Of a stretch of 64,000 nt of DNA, positions 55,650 through 64,000 are shown one piece after another (positions within the stretch are counted from its first letter, which is position 1; the number at the start of each line of letters is the position of its first letter). Made by a program: the position numbers and the translations under genes. Source of the DNA: an uncultured SAR86 cluster bacterium (lineage in GTDB: Bacteria; Pseudomonadota; Gammaproteobacteria; Magnimaribacterales; D2472); the NCBI GenBank assembly GCA_902593675.1, contig CACJJI010000001.1, positions 186,001 to 250,000 on the forward strand, read 5' to 3'. The notes below the pieces were generated by a model. The model did not search any database, had not been told where the DNA came from, and worked only from the letters and a program-made list of their open reading frames with translations.

Positions 55650-56519
55650 ATGAATGTATTAAATGAATTTTCTCAAATAAAAGATGTTGCCATAAGATCT
55701 CCTCTCTCTGGCTTCATTGATGATGAAAAGCTTTCAACTGAATGGGAGGCTCTAAGGTTTCATTCAAAGCCTGATTTAAATCAAGCAACAATCGAATACA
55801 ATTATTTTAGAGACTTGCTCCAAGATGACGGAATCAACATAATTGACTTGCCCTCCTCCAAACTATTAACCATTGATAGCATCTATACAAGAGACAGCAT
55901 TTTAATATCTAAAGAGGGTTTGATACTTTGTAATATGGGAAGAAGCTCTAGGACCCCTGAGGCAATGGAAAATTTTAATACGCTTACATCACAAGGTTAT
56001 GAAATAGCTGGTCAAATAGAAGCACCAGGAACTCTTGAGGGTGGTGATTTTATTTGGATTGATGATCATCATGCAGCAGTTGGGCATGGACCTAGAACTA
56101 ATGCAGAAGGAATTCGTCAATTAAAAGAAATATTAGGGTCTACGGTTGAACTGCATGTTGTAATGCTGCCAAAGCCAGAACACCCAGATGATGTTTTGCA
56201 CTTAATGTCAATCATTTCGCCGTTAGATAAAGATCTAGCTCTTATATATAAACCATTTATGCCAATTTCTTTTTTAAACTGGCTAAGTAATCTTGGCATA
56301 AAGTTTGTTGAGGTATCTGAGAGTGAGTACCCATTGATGGGATGTAATGTTTTGGCAACCTCACCAAGATCAATTATTATGCTTGAACAATTACCTGGTG
56401 TTCAATCTGATCTAGAAAGAGCTGGGTGTAAGATAAGAACTTATAAAGGAATTGAAATTAGTAGAAAAGGTGAAGGTGGACCCACTTGTTTAACAAGGCC
56501 CTTAAAAAGAATTGAATAA
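55650..56519 (+). CDS. Guanidino-group hydrolase of the DDAH/arginine deiminase fold
   Basis: The chosen start, ATG 55650, lies 2 bp after the permease stop (the track start at 55617 lies inside the permease); 289 residues. Catalytic triad by comparison with Pseudomonas DDAH: E130 in LEGGDF, H184 in DVLHLMS, C280 in GGPTCLTRPL. PRTNAEGIRQ matches that enzyme closely. SIYTRDSIL resembles the TRD loop of arginine deiminases instead of the DDAH FVED loop, so the substrate could be a methylarginine, arginine or another guanidino compound, with citrulline as a likely product. DDAH would release methylamines. Confidence 0.82.
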   Translation: MNVLNEFSQIKDVAIRSPLSGFIDDEKLSTEWEALRFHSKPDLNQATIEYNYFRDLLQDDGINIIDLPSSKLLTIDSIYTRDSILISKEGLILCNMGRSSRTPEAMENFNTLTSQGYEIAGQIEAPGTLEGGDFIWIDDHHAAVGHGPRTNAEGIRQLKEILGSTVELHVVMLPKPEHPDDVLHLMSIISPLDKDLALIYKPFMPISFLNWLSNLGIKFVEVSESEYPLMGCNVLATSPRSIIMLEQLPGVQSDLERAGCKIRTYKGIEISRKGEGGPTCLTRPLKRIE

Positions 56520-57680
56520 ATGACAAAAGTATTAAAAAGTCTTCCAGGCTGGACATATACAAGCGATGCATTTTTTGAGCTTGAGAAAAAAGAATTAATT
56601 CTAAAAAATTGGCAGCTGATTTGTCATATTTCAAATATTCCTAATTCTGGCGATTTTTTTACATTTGAAATTTTTAATGAGCGGATCTTTGTTATTAGAG
56701 ATGAAAAAGGAGATATCTCAGCATTTCAAAATTTTTGCTCTCATCGGGGTACAAAATTAATAGATGAAATTTCTGGAACCTGTAATGGCAAAATTACATG
56801 CCCTTATCATGCTTGGGGGTATGATTTTAAAGGCAATCTAATTAAAGTCCCGTATGAAGACCAATTCAAAGATTTTAATAAACAAAATCACGGGCTGCAA
56901 AAAGTTGATCTTGAAATCTTTCAAGGGTTTATTTTTGTTAAATTGCTAGATTCTGATGTGCCAAGTGTAAACGAGCAATTTAAACCATATATTGATGAGA
57001 TTGAACAATACAGGCTAGAAGAGATGCGCCCTTTGGGTCGTATAACAATGAGGCCAAGAAATGTTAATTGGAAACAAATTGCTGATAATTATGTTGATGC
57101 CCTACATATACCTGTCGCGCATCCTGGTCTATCAAATCTTGTAGGTAAAAGTTATGGAATTGAAGTCTCACCAAACAATGGATATATACATAAAATGTGG
57201 GGAGATGGAATAAATACCCGAAACAATAACCTATCTAATAGACTTTACGATAAATATTTACCTCATATGAATCATCTTCCAGATGATAAACAAAGGTATT
57301 GGCTTTATTATAGATTGTGGCCAAATCTTGCATTTGATATCTATCCAGAACAAATGGATTTTATGCAATTTATTCCAATTGATGCAAATACAACAATGAT
57401 TCGTGAAATTGCATATGCGCTTCCGGATGACCGACGTGAAACTAAAGCAGCTCAATACCTAAACTGGAGAATAAATAGGCAAGTGAATAATGAAGATACG
57501 CATTTAATCAATTTGGTTCAAGAAGGCATGAACACCAATAATTTTAAATCCGGTCCTCTTGCTTCATCTGAGGTTTGTTTGATTGATAGCGCGAATAAAG
57601 TCAGAGAGGCTATACCTTTAGCAAAAAAAGAAAATCAACCATCGGAAGCCGAAATTAATAAAAAAATTCTAAGTACCTAA
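56520..57680 (+). CDS. Rieske-type oxygenase, catalytic alpha subunit
   Basis: Mononuclear iron Rieske oxygenase, 386 residues. The 2Fe-2S ligands are C73/H75 in FCSHRG and C94/H97 in CPYHAW. The iron site is in DNYVDALHIPVAH (H196, H201, bridging D193). The hydroxylase domain follows to the C-terminus. Such enzymes either hydroxylate aromatics or demethylate/oxidise quaternary amines (GbcA, CntA, stachydrine types). ATG immediately follows the hydrolase stop. No ferredoxin reductase gene is nearby, so electrons must come from a partner elsewhere. Terminator directly downstream. Confidence 0.9.
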   Translation: MTKVLKSLPGWTYTSDAFFELEKKELILKNWQLICHISNIPNSGDFFTFEIFNERIFVIRDEKGDISAFQNFCSHRGTKLIDEISGTCNGKITCPYHAWGYDFKGNLIKVPYEDQFKDFNKQNHGLQKVDLEIFQGFIFVKLLDSDVPSVNEQFKPYIDEIEQYRLEEMRPLGRITMRPRNVNWKQIADNYVDALHIPVAHPGLSNLVGKSYGIEVSPNNGYIHKMWGDGINTRNNNLSNRLYDKYLPHMNHLPDDKQRYWLYYRLWPNLAFDIYPEQMDFMQFIPIDANTTMIREIAYALPDDRRETKAAQYLNWRINRQVNNEDTHLINLVQEGMNTNNFKSGPLASSEVCLIDSANKVREAIPLAKKENQPSEAEINKKILST

Positions 57681-57682
57681 CA

Positions 57683-57718
57683 AAAAAACGCAATACCATT
57701 TCTGATATTGCGTTTTTT
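57683..57718. terminator. Bidirectional rho-independent terminator
   Basis: A 13-bp perfect inverted repeat, AAAAAACGCAATA and TATTGCGTTTTTT, with a 10-nt loop. It has a T-run on either strand and lies between the Rieske oxygenase and the convergent TonB receptor, 3 bp and 11 bp from their stops. Confidence 0.93.
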
Positions 57719-57729
57719 AATTTTATTAT

Positions 57730-60357
57730 TTATCTACTTAATTTAAAACCAACATACACCATTCTACCTCGAGGATCATGATGTTTAGGATCATAGCTCC
57801 AGTTAGCAGCGTCATACACCAATGGAACCTCTTCATCAAATAGATTTGTTATACCCAATGAGAGTTTTAGCTCACTGTCATTCATTTCAAATGTATAAGT
57901 ATCCATCAGATCAACTGTAAAGAATGAATCAATCTTCTGAGTAAAGCCTCTAGATTTTGCTATAGAGTCTAAGGGTCTTGTTGTCTCATAGTCGGTTGTA
58001 TATCTTCCAAATAATGCCAATGAATTATTTCCAGATTCTAGGGCAGCATGAAATACAGCCTTGGTTTCTGGTAATGATCTTGCAAAATTATCATGATTGA
58101 ACTTTCCAACAACATCCACAGTGGATCCATTGAGAGGTATTTCATATTCAAACATGTGCATCATGTTTACACCTACCTGGGCTTGACCCCAACCAGTATC
58201 AAAATCATAGGTTGATTCAAAATCAATACCACTGGTATTAACATTTGCAGCGTTAAAGTATTTTGTTGTAACTCCAGTTAGAGTCCCATCAGATGTTCTT
58301 TTGACATCTGGATCATTTGGATTAGCAGCAACTTTTCCTTGAGCACTTTCAATTGTGATCACGTCTGTGTAGTCAATTGTCCAGTAGTCAAGTTTCATCG
58401 ACAGTTTATCTGTTGGATTCCACATTAAACCAATATTCATATTGTCTGATTCTTCTGGATTTAAGTTCGGATTATTTGCTTGAGCGATCCTGATGAAGGT
58501 GGTTCCACCTTTAGGTGTGCCGTCAGTATTAAAATCTTGAATACCCTGAAGGCCAATGGTGGTAGAAGTTAACTGGGCCAATGAAGCCTCTCTAAATGAG
58601 GTGCTAAATGAAGCTCTCATAGCAAGATTATCAGTTGCCTGATATCTGAATGATATCTTAGGATTAACTGAGCTATCAGTTTCAAGATCTTCGTATCTCA
58701 AAGCACCTTTAATCTCAAGCTTATCAGATGCGTCCATTGATCCCTCAACAAAAACAGCCATCGCATCACGACTGGCGTTACTCTCAAGACCGCCACCTAA
58801 AAATAGTAAATCAGCTGGCACTGTAATATTTCCATCTGCATCAAACTGTGCAATTGAAGATGCTCCACGTGCAACATTAAATGTTTCATCTCGATATTGG
58901 AAACCTGAAGCTATATCCATTCCGCCCCACTCTCCAGTTACAACAAAATCAAAAACAGCTAGCTCTGTTTCTGTCCAAGTTTGTTGAGCAGTAGATATCC
59001 ACTTAATTAAATCTGCAGAATTGTTTGTAGGTGTAAATAAATCCCAAGTTTCATTACCAGAATTGCCTCCATTACCTTTAATAGCAGCACTGAATCTAGA
59101 GGTGCTTGTATCAGGCTGTTGGCCATAGAAATCTTCACTACTTACAGTGTAATGAGCATCCCAATCAAAACCATTATCAAAATCTCCAGAAAGTCCAATT
59201 GAAAATCTATCTGTTTCAATTTCTCTTGGTGCATTTGGTGATGGGAAAGCAGATCCTAAAGCTCTTCCCAACCATAGAACAGGAACAGCAAACGGACTTC
59301 CACCTGTGCCTGGCATAATTGCATTAGCTGGACTTAAATAAGATAAAGCTGGGTAAGAAGGTGACTGAGGATTGTCATTTACATCAATCGCAGTGCTCAT
59401 GTAGTCAATTTCTAAAGCAGTTCCATTTCCAAGTAAGGTTTTGAATGATCCATACATGCTCTCATGATCTTCATCATTGACCACATTAAATCTAGGACCA
59501 TAAACAAAACCACATCTTGAACCACTAGCCTGAGGAATAAGAATTCCTTTATTAGCTACACAGTTAGGATCTGGAACGTTTTGAAATGGTGTATATGTTC
59601 CAGCATAAGGACCAGATTCAACTGTATCAGGACCAAATAGTAAAAAACTAGTGCCTAAACCGCTAATCCCAAGTTGGGCCAAACTTGGATCAAAATCTGC
59701 TCCAGACATTGGCGATCTATCAAGAATGCTTGCAGCTAAAACAAGATTAGTATTACCGTTTTCTGCTCCATAAATAAAACTAATTCTGTCATCGGTTTGA
59801 CCGCTGATGTCAGCTTCCTGGCTAGAAAGCTCAAGTTCCATACCAGTAAAATCTCTTCTAAAGATATAGTTCACAACTCCTGCCACAGCATCAGAGCCGT
59901 AAATAGATGCAGCTCCCTCTTTTAATACCTCTACTCTTTCTAACGCCACTACTGGAATTGCATTAGTATTTACAAAAGCACTTCCATCATTCGCAGTAGC
60001 ACCTGTAAGAGTATGTCTGCGTCCATCTACTAAGATTAAAGTTGATGAAAGACCCAAACCTCTTAAATTCACATTGGATGTACCCTGAGTTGCACCCTGA
60101 GTGAATGAATCAGAATTATTTTCTGATCCAGAATTGACCGATAAGTTTCTAGTAATATCAGCAATTGAAGTAGCTCCAATATCCTCAATTGTCTCCCTAT
60201 CAATGACCTCTACCGGAGAAGCTCCATCAGTAGGACTACCCTTAATATAAGAACCAGTCACCATGACTTCTTCTATATCATCTTGCCCAAAAGCTTCTAG
60301 TGTTAAAAAAGATGTGCACAAAAATGCAACAAACCATCTAGATTTATAAGTATTCAT
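57730..60357 (-). CDS. TonB-dependent outer membrane receptor
   Basis: 875 residues. Signal peptide (MNTYKSRWFVAFLCTSFLTLEAFG), then DDIEEVMVTGSYIKG, a TonB-box-like start, the plug domain (VEVIDRETIEDIGATSIADITRNL to NLRGLGLSSTLILVDGRRHTLTG) and a long beta-barrel ending FDEEVPLVYDAANWSYDPKHHDPRGRMVYVGFKLSR. Family includes transporters for siderophores, cobalamin and glycans; this one with long barrel loops and no iron-specific motif is of the TonB_C/SusC-unlike kind common in marine gammaproteobacteria. Convergent with the Rieske unit. Confidence 0.93.
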   Translation of the reverse strand: MNTYKSRWFVAFLCTSFLTLEAFGQDDIEEVMVTGSYIKGSPTDGASPVEVIDRETIEDIGATSIADITRNLSVNSGSENNSDSFTQGATQGTSNVNLRGLGLSSTLILVDGRRHTLTGATANDGSAFVNTNAIPVVALERVEVLKEGAASIYGSDAVAGVVNYIFRRDFTGMELELSSQEADISGQTDDRISFIYGAENGNTNLVLAASILDRSPMSGADFDPSLAQLGISGLGTSFLLFGPDTVESGPYAGTYTPFQNVPDPNCVANKGILIPQASGSRCGFVYGPRFNVVNDEDHESMYGSFKTLLGNGTALEIDYMSTAIDVNDNPQSPSYPALSYLSPANAIMPGTGGSPFAVPVLWLGRALGSAFPSPNAPREIETDRFSIGLSGDFDNGFDWDAHYTVSSEDFYGQQPDTSTSRFSAAIKGNGGNSGNETWDLFTPTNNSADLIKWISTAQQTWTETELAVFDFVVTGEWGGMDIASGFQYRDETFNVARGASSIAQFDADGNITVPADLLFLGGGLESNASRDAMAVFVEGSMDASDKLEIKGALRYEDLETDSSVNPKISFRYQATDNLAMRASFSTSFREASLAQLTSTTIGLQGIQDFNTDGTPKGGTTFIRIAQANNPNLNPEESDNMNIGLMWNPTDKLSMKLDYWTIDYTDVITIESAQGKVAANPNDPDVKRTSDGTLTGVTTKYFNAANVNTSGIDFESTYDFDTGWGQAQVGVNMMHMFEYEIPLNGSTVDVVGKFNHDNFARSLPETKAVFHAALESGNNSLALFGRYTTDYETTRPLDSIAKSRGFTQKIDSFFTVDLMDTYTFEMNDSELKLSLGITNLFDEEVPLVYDAANWSYDPKHHDPRGRMVYVGFKLSR

Positions 60358-60476
60358 TAAAATTCCCCTTAAATTTTAAGTCTATTAAATTTTGCAGACG
60401 AACCTGCACTTAGTCATAAATTACATGAATAATAGTTTTACTGCAAAGTAAATTTTATGTATATATTAAATGTGTA

Positions 60477-60839
60477 TTATTTTGGAGTTTGGCCAGTTCC
60501 TGGGTGCACTATTTCAGTTGGCGGGCTTGCAGGTGAATCAGCTGTAATTGAGTTAGACATGGAAGAACCCATGATGTAATTTTTGAAATCTAAAATTTCT
60601 TTTGCAATTAATCTACAGTTCAGATCTCTTTTTAAAGCCTCTTCTAACAATAAATTAAAATACTTATCTGAGACAGATTGTTGTTTGTATATCATGCTGT
60701 AACAAAGGCTAGGATCTGACTTTAAATCGATTTTGGTTTGAAGTTGAGTGCTTGAACAGCCAACCAGCACGCAGATTAAGATGAGATTAAAATATTGAAT
60801 AATGCTATCTGTGAAGTTAGATGGTATGAGGAGCTGCAA
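60477..60839 (-). CDS. Hypothetical lipoprotein
   Basis: 120 residues with a hydrophobic stretch ending in a lipobox, NLILICVLVGCSS, so probably a lipoprotein with the lipidated cysteine near residue 28. The N-terminal extension before it is long for a signal; the first 15 residues overlap the HD gene and may not be translated, although no closer ATG exists. The C-terminus is proline-rich (SPASPPTEIVHPGTGQTPK). I recognise no family. Confidence 0.55.
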   Translation of the reverse strand: MQLLIPSNFTDSIIQYFNLILICVLVGCSSTQLQTKIDLKSDPSLCYSMIYKQQSVSDKYFNLLLEEALKRDLNCRLIAKEILDFKNYIMGSSMSNSITADSPASPPTEIVHPGTGQTPK

Positions 60840-61356
60840 AAAATTTATTAATTAAAGGCTCAAATGATTCTAAGGCATCAGTATCGTACTCTGGATCAAA
60901 AGCTGCTTGATCCCACTCATCAGTAAATTCAGTTGCTTTGGCATACCAAGACTCGTTTTCATATTGTTTACGTAAATCTTGAGGTTTACCCATGTAGTGA
61001 TAGTAATGTTCGCCCTGAAAATCCTGATGCGTGCGAATAATATGATATGCATCATCGCTAACATAAGGTTTAATCATTTCAGCTGCAATTTGGCCGTGAT
61101 TTGGTACGTTAATAACTTTACCAATATCATGTATGAGGCTAATAAGTACCATTTCTTCGTCAGCTCCCGCCCTTCTAGCCATCGTTGCTGTCTGCAATGC
61201 ATGATGAAGTTGATCTGTTCCAAAGCCAAGCGTTAGATCTTTTAACTGTTTTAACATTGATATGATTCTTTTTGGCATATCAAAAATATGCGGCATATGT
61301 TCTTCGCTAATATGCTGCCATTCTTCTTCGGTGCTATGATCCATTCTTGTAAACAT
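60817..61356 (-). CDS. HD-domain protein of the mixed-valent di-iron oxygenase type (PhnZ/MIOX-like)
   Basis: 179 residues. All six ligands of PhnZ and MIOX can be laid out: H52, H76-D77 in LIHDIGKV, H87 in NHGQIAAEMI, H110 in IIRTHQDF, and D149 in TDEWDQAAFDP. H52 to H76 has the PhnZ spacing (24), H87 to H110 is 23 where PhnZ has 24, and the final W-D motif matches LRRWDD-like sequences. Plain HD phosphohydrolases lack that last Asp. It could therefore be an oxygenase cleaving C-C or C-P bonds, with unknown substrate; no phosphonate genes are near. A start at M5 is an alternative. Confidence 0.75.
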   Translation of the reverse strand: MFTRMDHSTEEEWQHISEEHMPHIFDMPKRIISMLKQLKDLTLGFGTDQLHHALQTATMARRAGADEEMVLISLIHDIGKVINVPNHGQIAAEMIKPYVSDDAYHIIRTHQDFQGEHYYHYMGKPQDLRKQYENESWYAKATEFTDEWDQAAFDPEYDTDALESFEPLINKFFAAPHTI

Positions 61357-61435
61357 AAAATTACCAAAATTAAATTAAGTCTTAATAAATTAACTTATTC
61401 GGACCAAAAATGGAAATATATACTATTATTTAATT

Positions 61436-61831
61436 ATGAAAAAATTTACGAATATATTTAAATTTCAAACCTTGGGTTATTTTTTTATTTTATGTCCCTT
61501 GTATCTTTATTCTCAATCAGACCAATCGATACAGGCAAAGGAAGCCTATAAGTACCTTGGAGAGACAAAGATTGTTTGTGGCAGGATAGTTTCAACAAAG
61601 TATTTAAAAAGAGCCTCAGGCGGCCCTATATTTTTAAATTTTGGCAGAGATTACCCCAACCAACAAATGACTGGCCTGATATGGTTTGGTAGATTTTCAG
61701 AATATTTTTCCTATAAGCCCGAAAAATTCTTAAAAAGAAAAAATGTTTGCGTTAAAGGTTATATATCTGAACATGAGGGAAAAACGCAAATGGAAATCAG
61801 GACTGAAAAACAAATCAAGATAAGGGAATAG
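61436..61831 (+). CDS. Exported OB-fold (nucleic-acid-binding-like) protein
   Basis: 131 residues. Hydrophobic N-terminus FQTLGYFFILCPLYLYS works as a signal peptide. The rest, EAYKYLGETKIVCGRIVSTKYLKRASGGPIFLNFGRDYPNQQMTGLIW and VCVKGYISEHEGKTQMEI, is the common exported OB-fold family with FLNFG..YPN motifs, often next to nucleases. The cysteines V-C-G and V-C-V may form a disulfide. Ends 1 bp from the convergent next gene. Confidence 0.75.
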   Translation: MKKFTNIFKFQTLGYFFILCPLYLYSQSDQSIQAKEAYKYLGETKIVCGRIVSTKYLKRASGGPIFLNFGRDYPNQQMTGLIWFGRFSEYFSYKPEKFLKRKNVCVKGYISEHEGKTQMEIRTEKQIKIRE

Positions 61832-61832
61832 T

Positions 61833-62270
61833 CTAAGAGATTGTAAATTTCAATACCGTATGAAGCTTTGCAGCCTGAGCCAATTCTTCTTTATCTGGGT
61901 CACCGTTTTTATTGAGTTTAATTTTTGCAAAATAGGCATCAATCCTATTATTTGTTACAAGATCTCTTAAGGTGTTCTCAACCACTTGATTATCTTTAAA
62001 CTCTAAATCAACTTGAGCATCAATCAATTTACCTTTAAGCCAAATTTTAGTCTGAGATAGCTCTTTTAAATTTCTCCACCAAATATTTGATCTCAAAGTA
62101 ACGCATGTATAAGAAGATCCATGCTTATGATAACTGACTGGGACCAGATACTTCTTTCCAGATTTTCTGCCTTCAAATTGAATAATAAGTAATTGATGGC
62201 TGATCATAAAATGAAATGGAGATCTTGCTAGCCAAGCAACAAAGGGATTAATTAAAAACCATAAATTCAT
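61833..62270 (-). CDS. Deazaflavin-dependent nitroreductase/quinone reductase-like protein
   Basis: 145 residues with the split beta-barrel pattern of the PF04075 family: LLIIQFEGRKSGKKYLVPVSYHKHGSSYTCVTLRSNIWWRNLKE, in which the G-R-K-S-G-K and WWRNL motifs are characteristic. Actinobacterial members bind F420. An F420 requirement here is unproven, since no cofactor gene is in the window. Overlaps the S51 peptidase gene by 4 bp (ATGA). Confidence 0.8.
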   Translation of the reverse strand: MNLWFLINPFVAWLARSPFHFMISHQLLIIQFEGRKSGKKYLVPVSYHKHGSSYTCVTLRSNIWWRNLKELSQTKIWLKGKLIDAQVDLEFKDNQVVENTLRDLVTNNRIDAYFAKIKLNKNGDPDKEELAQAAKLHTVLKFTIS

Positions 62271-62968
62271 ATCTTTAAATTCATTGACTTATATGGACTC
62301 TCAAGAATGTTATCTCCATCAAGGGTAACTTTGTATGCATTTTTATTTTTTTTAAATTGAATTGTTGAATTTGGTATCTCATCTATAAAATGAAGAGCAG
62401 CCCCTCCTTCAATACCATACATAAAGTCAATGGATTTATTTTCAAGAAATCTCTTTGTTGCTGGTCGTCTTTCAGGCTCCTCATCATAATGTGGAGCGCA
62501 ATTTCCAGGAATAAAGTCCATACATTTCATCATCTGAAGATCACTTGCCCAAGAATCAGTTAATCCAGCCTCAAACCAACAAATAGCTCCCGCGCTAACA
62601 CCACTCATAACTACACCTCGATCGTATGCATCTTTTAATATTAAATCTAGGCCCCAGTCTCTCCAAACAGCCAACATGCTTTTTGTGTTTCCTCCACCAA
62701 CAAAAATGGCATCTTGATTTTGAATGTGGGCTTGAAGATCTATTGTTCTTTTAAAAAAGCTAATGTGAGAAGGTTCACAATTTAGTTTTGTAAAGACTGA
62801 ATAAAAATTAACTACGTAAGGATCTAAGTCGCCAGTAGCTGTTGGAATGAAGCATATTTTTGGTATTTTCTTTGAGGTTTGATCCAAAATATATTGCTCA
62901 ATTAAATTCGATTCTTGGGTTCTGCCAAACCCTCCTCCACCAATTGCAATTACTTGACGCATTTTCAT
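62267..62968 (-). CDS. Peptidase S51 family protein (PepE/cyanophycinase-like)
   Basis: 233 residues. Rossmann-like start VIAIGGGGFGR, GGGNTKSMLAVW, and the nucleophile elbow MSGVSAGAICWFE (S125). The C-terminus contains YGIEGGAALHFIDE with a candidate histidine. Likely hydrolyses Asp-X dipeptides; type 1 glutamine amidotransferase-like fold. An alternative start is M3. Divergent from the GMC gene by 20 bp. Confidence 0.82.
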   Translation of the reverse strand: MKMRQVIAIGGGGFGRTQESNLIEQYILDQTSKKIPKICFIPTATGDLDPYVVNFYSVFTKLNCEPSHISFFKRTIDLQAHIQNQDAIFVGGGNTKSMLAVWRDWGLDLILKDAYDRGVVMSGVSAGAICWFEAGLTDSWASDLQMMKCMDFIPGNCAPHYDEEPERRPATKRFLENKSIDFMYGIEGGAALHFIDEIPNSTIQFKKNKNAYKVTLDGDNILESPYKSMNLKI

Positions 62969-62988
62969 CCCTGAGAGATATTAGATTT

Positions 62989-64000
62989 ATGAAATTTAGC
63001 CACAAATATATCATTATTGGTGCAGGAAGTGCAGGCTGCGTTCTAGCAAACAAGCTCTCAGAAAATCCTAATAACTCAGTTTTATTAATTGAAGCTGGTC
63101 CAATGGATAATTATTCATCAATTAAAATGCCATTGGCTGCAAGTACATTATTCAAAAACAAAAAATATGGCTGGGGTTATGAAACAGAGCCCGAAAAAAA
63201 TTTAAATAACAGAACAATCAATTGGCCACGAGGCAAGACTCTAGGAGGCAGCAGCTCCATTAATGGGATGCTTTATATCAGAGGGCAAGCCGAAGACTAT
63301 GAAGAATGGGAAAAAGCAGGAAATAACGGCTGGAGTTATCGAGATCTCATGAAATACTTCGTAGCACTTGAAAATAACCAGAATCATGAAGATCAATATC
63401 ATGGAAATTTCGGTTCATTATGGGTAGAGACCTATCGACCAATACTTGAGGCCTCAAGGTCTTTTATGAATGCTTGCAAAGAATATGGACTAACTAAAAA
63501 TAATGATTTTAATGGCGAGACTCAAGAGGGATATGGCCAATATCAAGTAAATATCAAAAATGGACAACGATTCAGCGCATCTGATGCTTTTTTAAAACCT
63601 GTTCTCGATAGACCAAATCTTCATTTGCTGACAAATACTTTAGTTGAAAGAATCATCACATCAAATAAAAAAGCAATTGGTGTAAGAATAAGAAATAAAC
63701 AGGGCGCTCAAATTATCGGCTGCACTTCTGAAATAGTCCTTTGTGGAGGAAGTATTAACTCGCCTCAATTATTAATGCTTTCTGGAATCGGGCCAAAAGA
63801 ACATCTGATGGATCTGAAAATACCACTAGTACATGATTTACCCGGTGTCGGAAAAAATTTACAAGATCATCTTACGGTTAATGTTAGCTACAAAATTAAT
63901 AAATTAAAAACTTTCAGTGAGCTTATGAAACCATTGGGAATGATAAAAAATGTATTTGAGTACTTCACACAACACAAGGGATTGATGACTTATCCAGCCT
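62989..64000 (+). CDS. GMC-family FAD oxidoreductase, choline-dehydrogenase-like (3' end cut by window edge)
   Basis: Starts ATG 62989 and stays open to the end of the window (337 codons). ADP-binding motif IIIGAGSAGCVLANKLSENP, then LLIEAGP, WPRGKTLGGSSSINGMLYIRGQAEDYEEWEKAGN and SGIGPKEHL, with LPGVGKNLQDHLTVN; this order is typical of glucose-methanol-choline oxidoreductases such as BetA and alcohol dehydrogenases AlkJ. The active-site His/Asn pair lies beyond the edge. Substrate not visible. Confidence 0.92.
   Translation, partial: MKFSHKYIIIGAGSAGCVLANKLSENPNNSVLLIEAGPMDNYSSIKMPLAASTLFKNKKYGWGYETEPEKNLNNRTINWPRGKTLGGSSSINGMLYIRGQAEDYEEWEKAGNNGWSYRDLMKYFVALENNQNHEDQYHGNFGSLWVETYRPILEASRSFMNACKEYGLTKNNDFNGETQEGYGQYQVNIKNGQRFSASDAFLKPVLDRPNLHLLTNTLVERIITSNKKAIGVRIRNKQGAQIIGCTSEIVLCGGSINSPQLLMLSGIGPKEHLMDLKIPLVHDLPGVGKNLQDHLTVNVSYKINKLKTFSELMKPLGMIKNVFEYFTQHKGLMTYPA

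Overview
The window is a compact, visibly AT-rich stretch of a gammaproteobacterial chromosome. Gene order and content point to an aerobic marine heterotroph of the SAR86 type. This is inferred from small intergenic gaps, frequent stop/start overlaps, a complete Na+-NQR operon, an isocitrate lyase very like the roughly 530-residue Pseudomonas form, paired acyl-CoA dehydrogenases and a TonB-dependent receptor. No rRNA, phage, insertion sequence, CRISPR array or replication origin was seen. One tRNA gene is present.

Layout: 1-5.5 kb holds icd (cut by the window edge), mnmA, purB and aceA, which puts both enzymes of the isocitrate branch point within 2.7 kb. 5.5-16.3 kb is one minus-strand run: an acyl-CoA dehydrogenase pair, a long-form GAPDH, nqrABCDEF, apbE and nqrM. 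nqrM is 59 residues and missing from the ORF track. 16.4-22.5 kb holds mfd, a CsiV-like gene, nfuA, a 53-residue DUF2970 gene and trmA. 22.5-30 kb holds a second acyl-CoA dehydrogenase pair, etfBA, ETF:quinone oxidoreductase and a DUF885 lipoprotein. Together with the first pair this gives a route from acyl-CoA to ubiquinone.

30-38.6 kb is an envelope block on the minus strand: lolC/E-like, lolD, exbB, exbD, a single ORF that fuses MsbA to LpxK, a Trm112-like gene (also missing from the track), kdsB, murB, a LysE-type exporter and DUF1285. 38.6-45.7 kb holds an aldehyde dehydrogenase, a DECR1-like 2,4-dienoyl-CoA reductase, hemH, an MFS exporter, trpS and a DUF349 gene. 45.6-51.8 kb is a minus-strand run of MATE exporter, DUF1145-like gene, TetR regulator, GPH-type symporter, two alpha/beta hydrolases and a thioesterase.

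51.8-64 kb is more accessory in character: a secreted serine hydrolase, tRNA-Ser(UGA), a DUF4177 gene behind a near-consensus promoter and a GGA-rich leader, and an unknown membrane protein. Next come a three-gene unit (APC permease, guanidino-group hydrolase of the DDAH/ADI fold, Rieske oxygenase) closed by a strong bidirectional terminator, a TonB-dependent receptor, a lipoprotein, an HD-domain protein carrying all six ligands of mixed-valent di-iron oxygenases, an exported OB-fold protein, a deazaflavin-reductase-like protein, a peptidase S51 protein and the start of a GMC oxidoreductase. The strongest leads are the MsbA-LpxK fusion, the permease/DDAH-like/Rieske operon, the PhnZ-like HD protein, and the DUF4177 leader.
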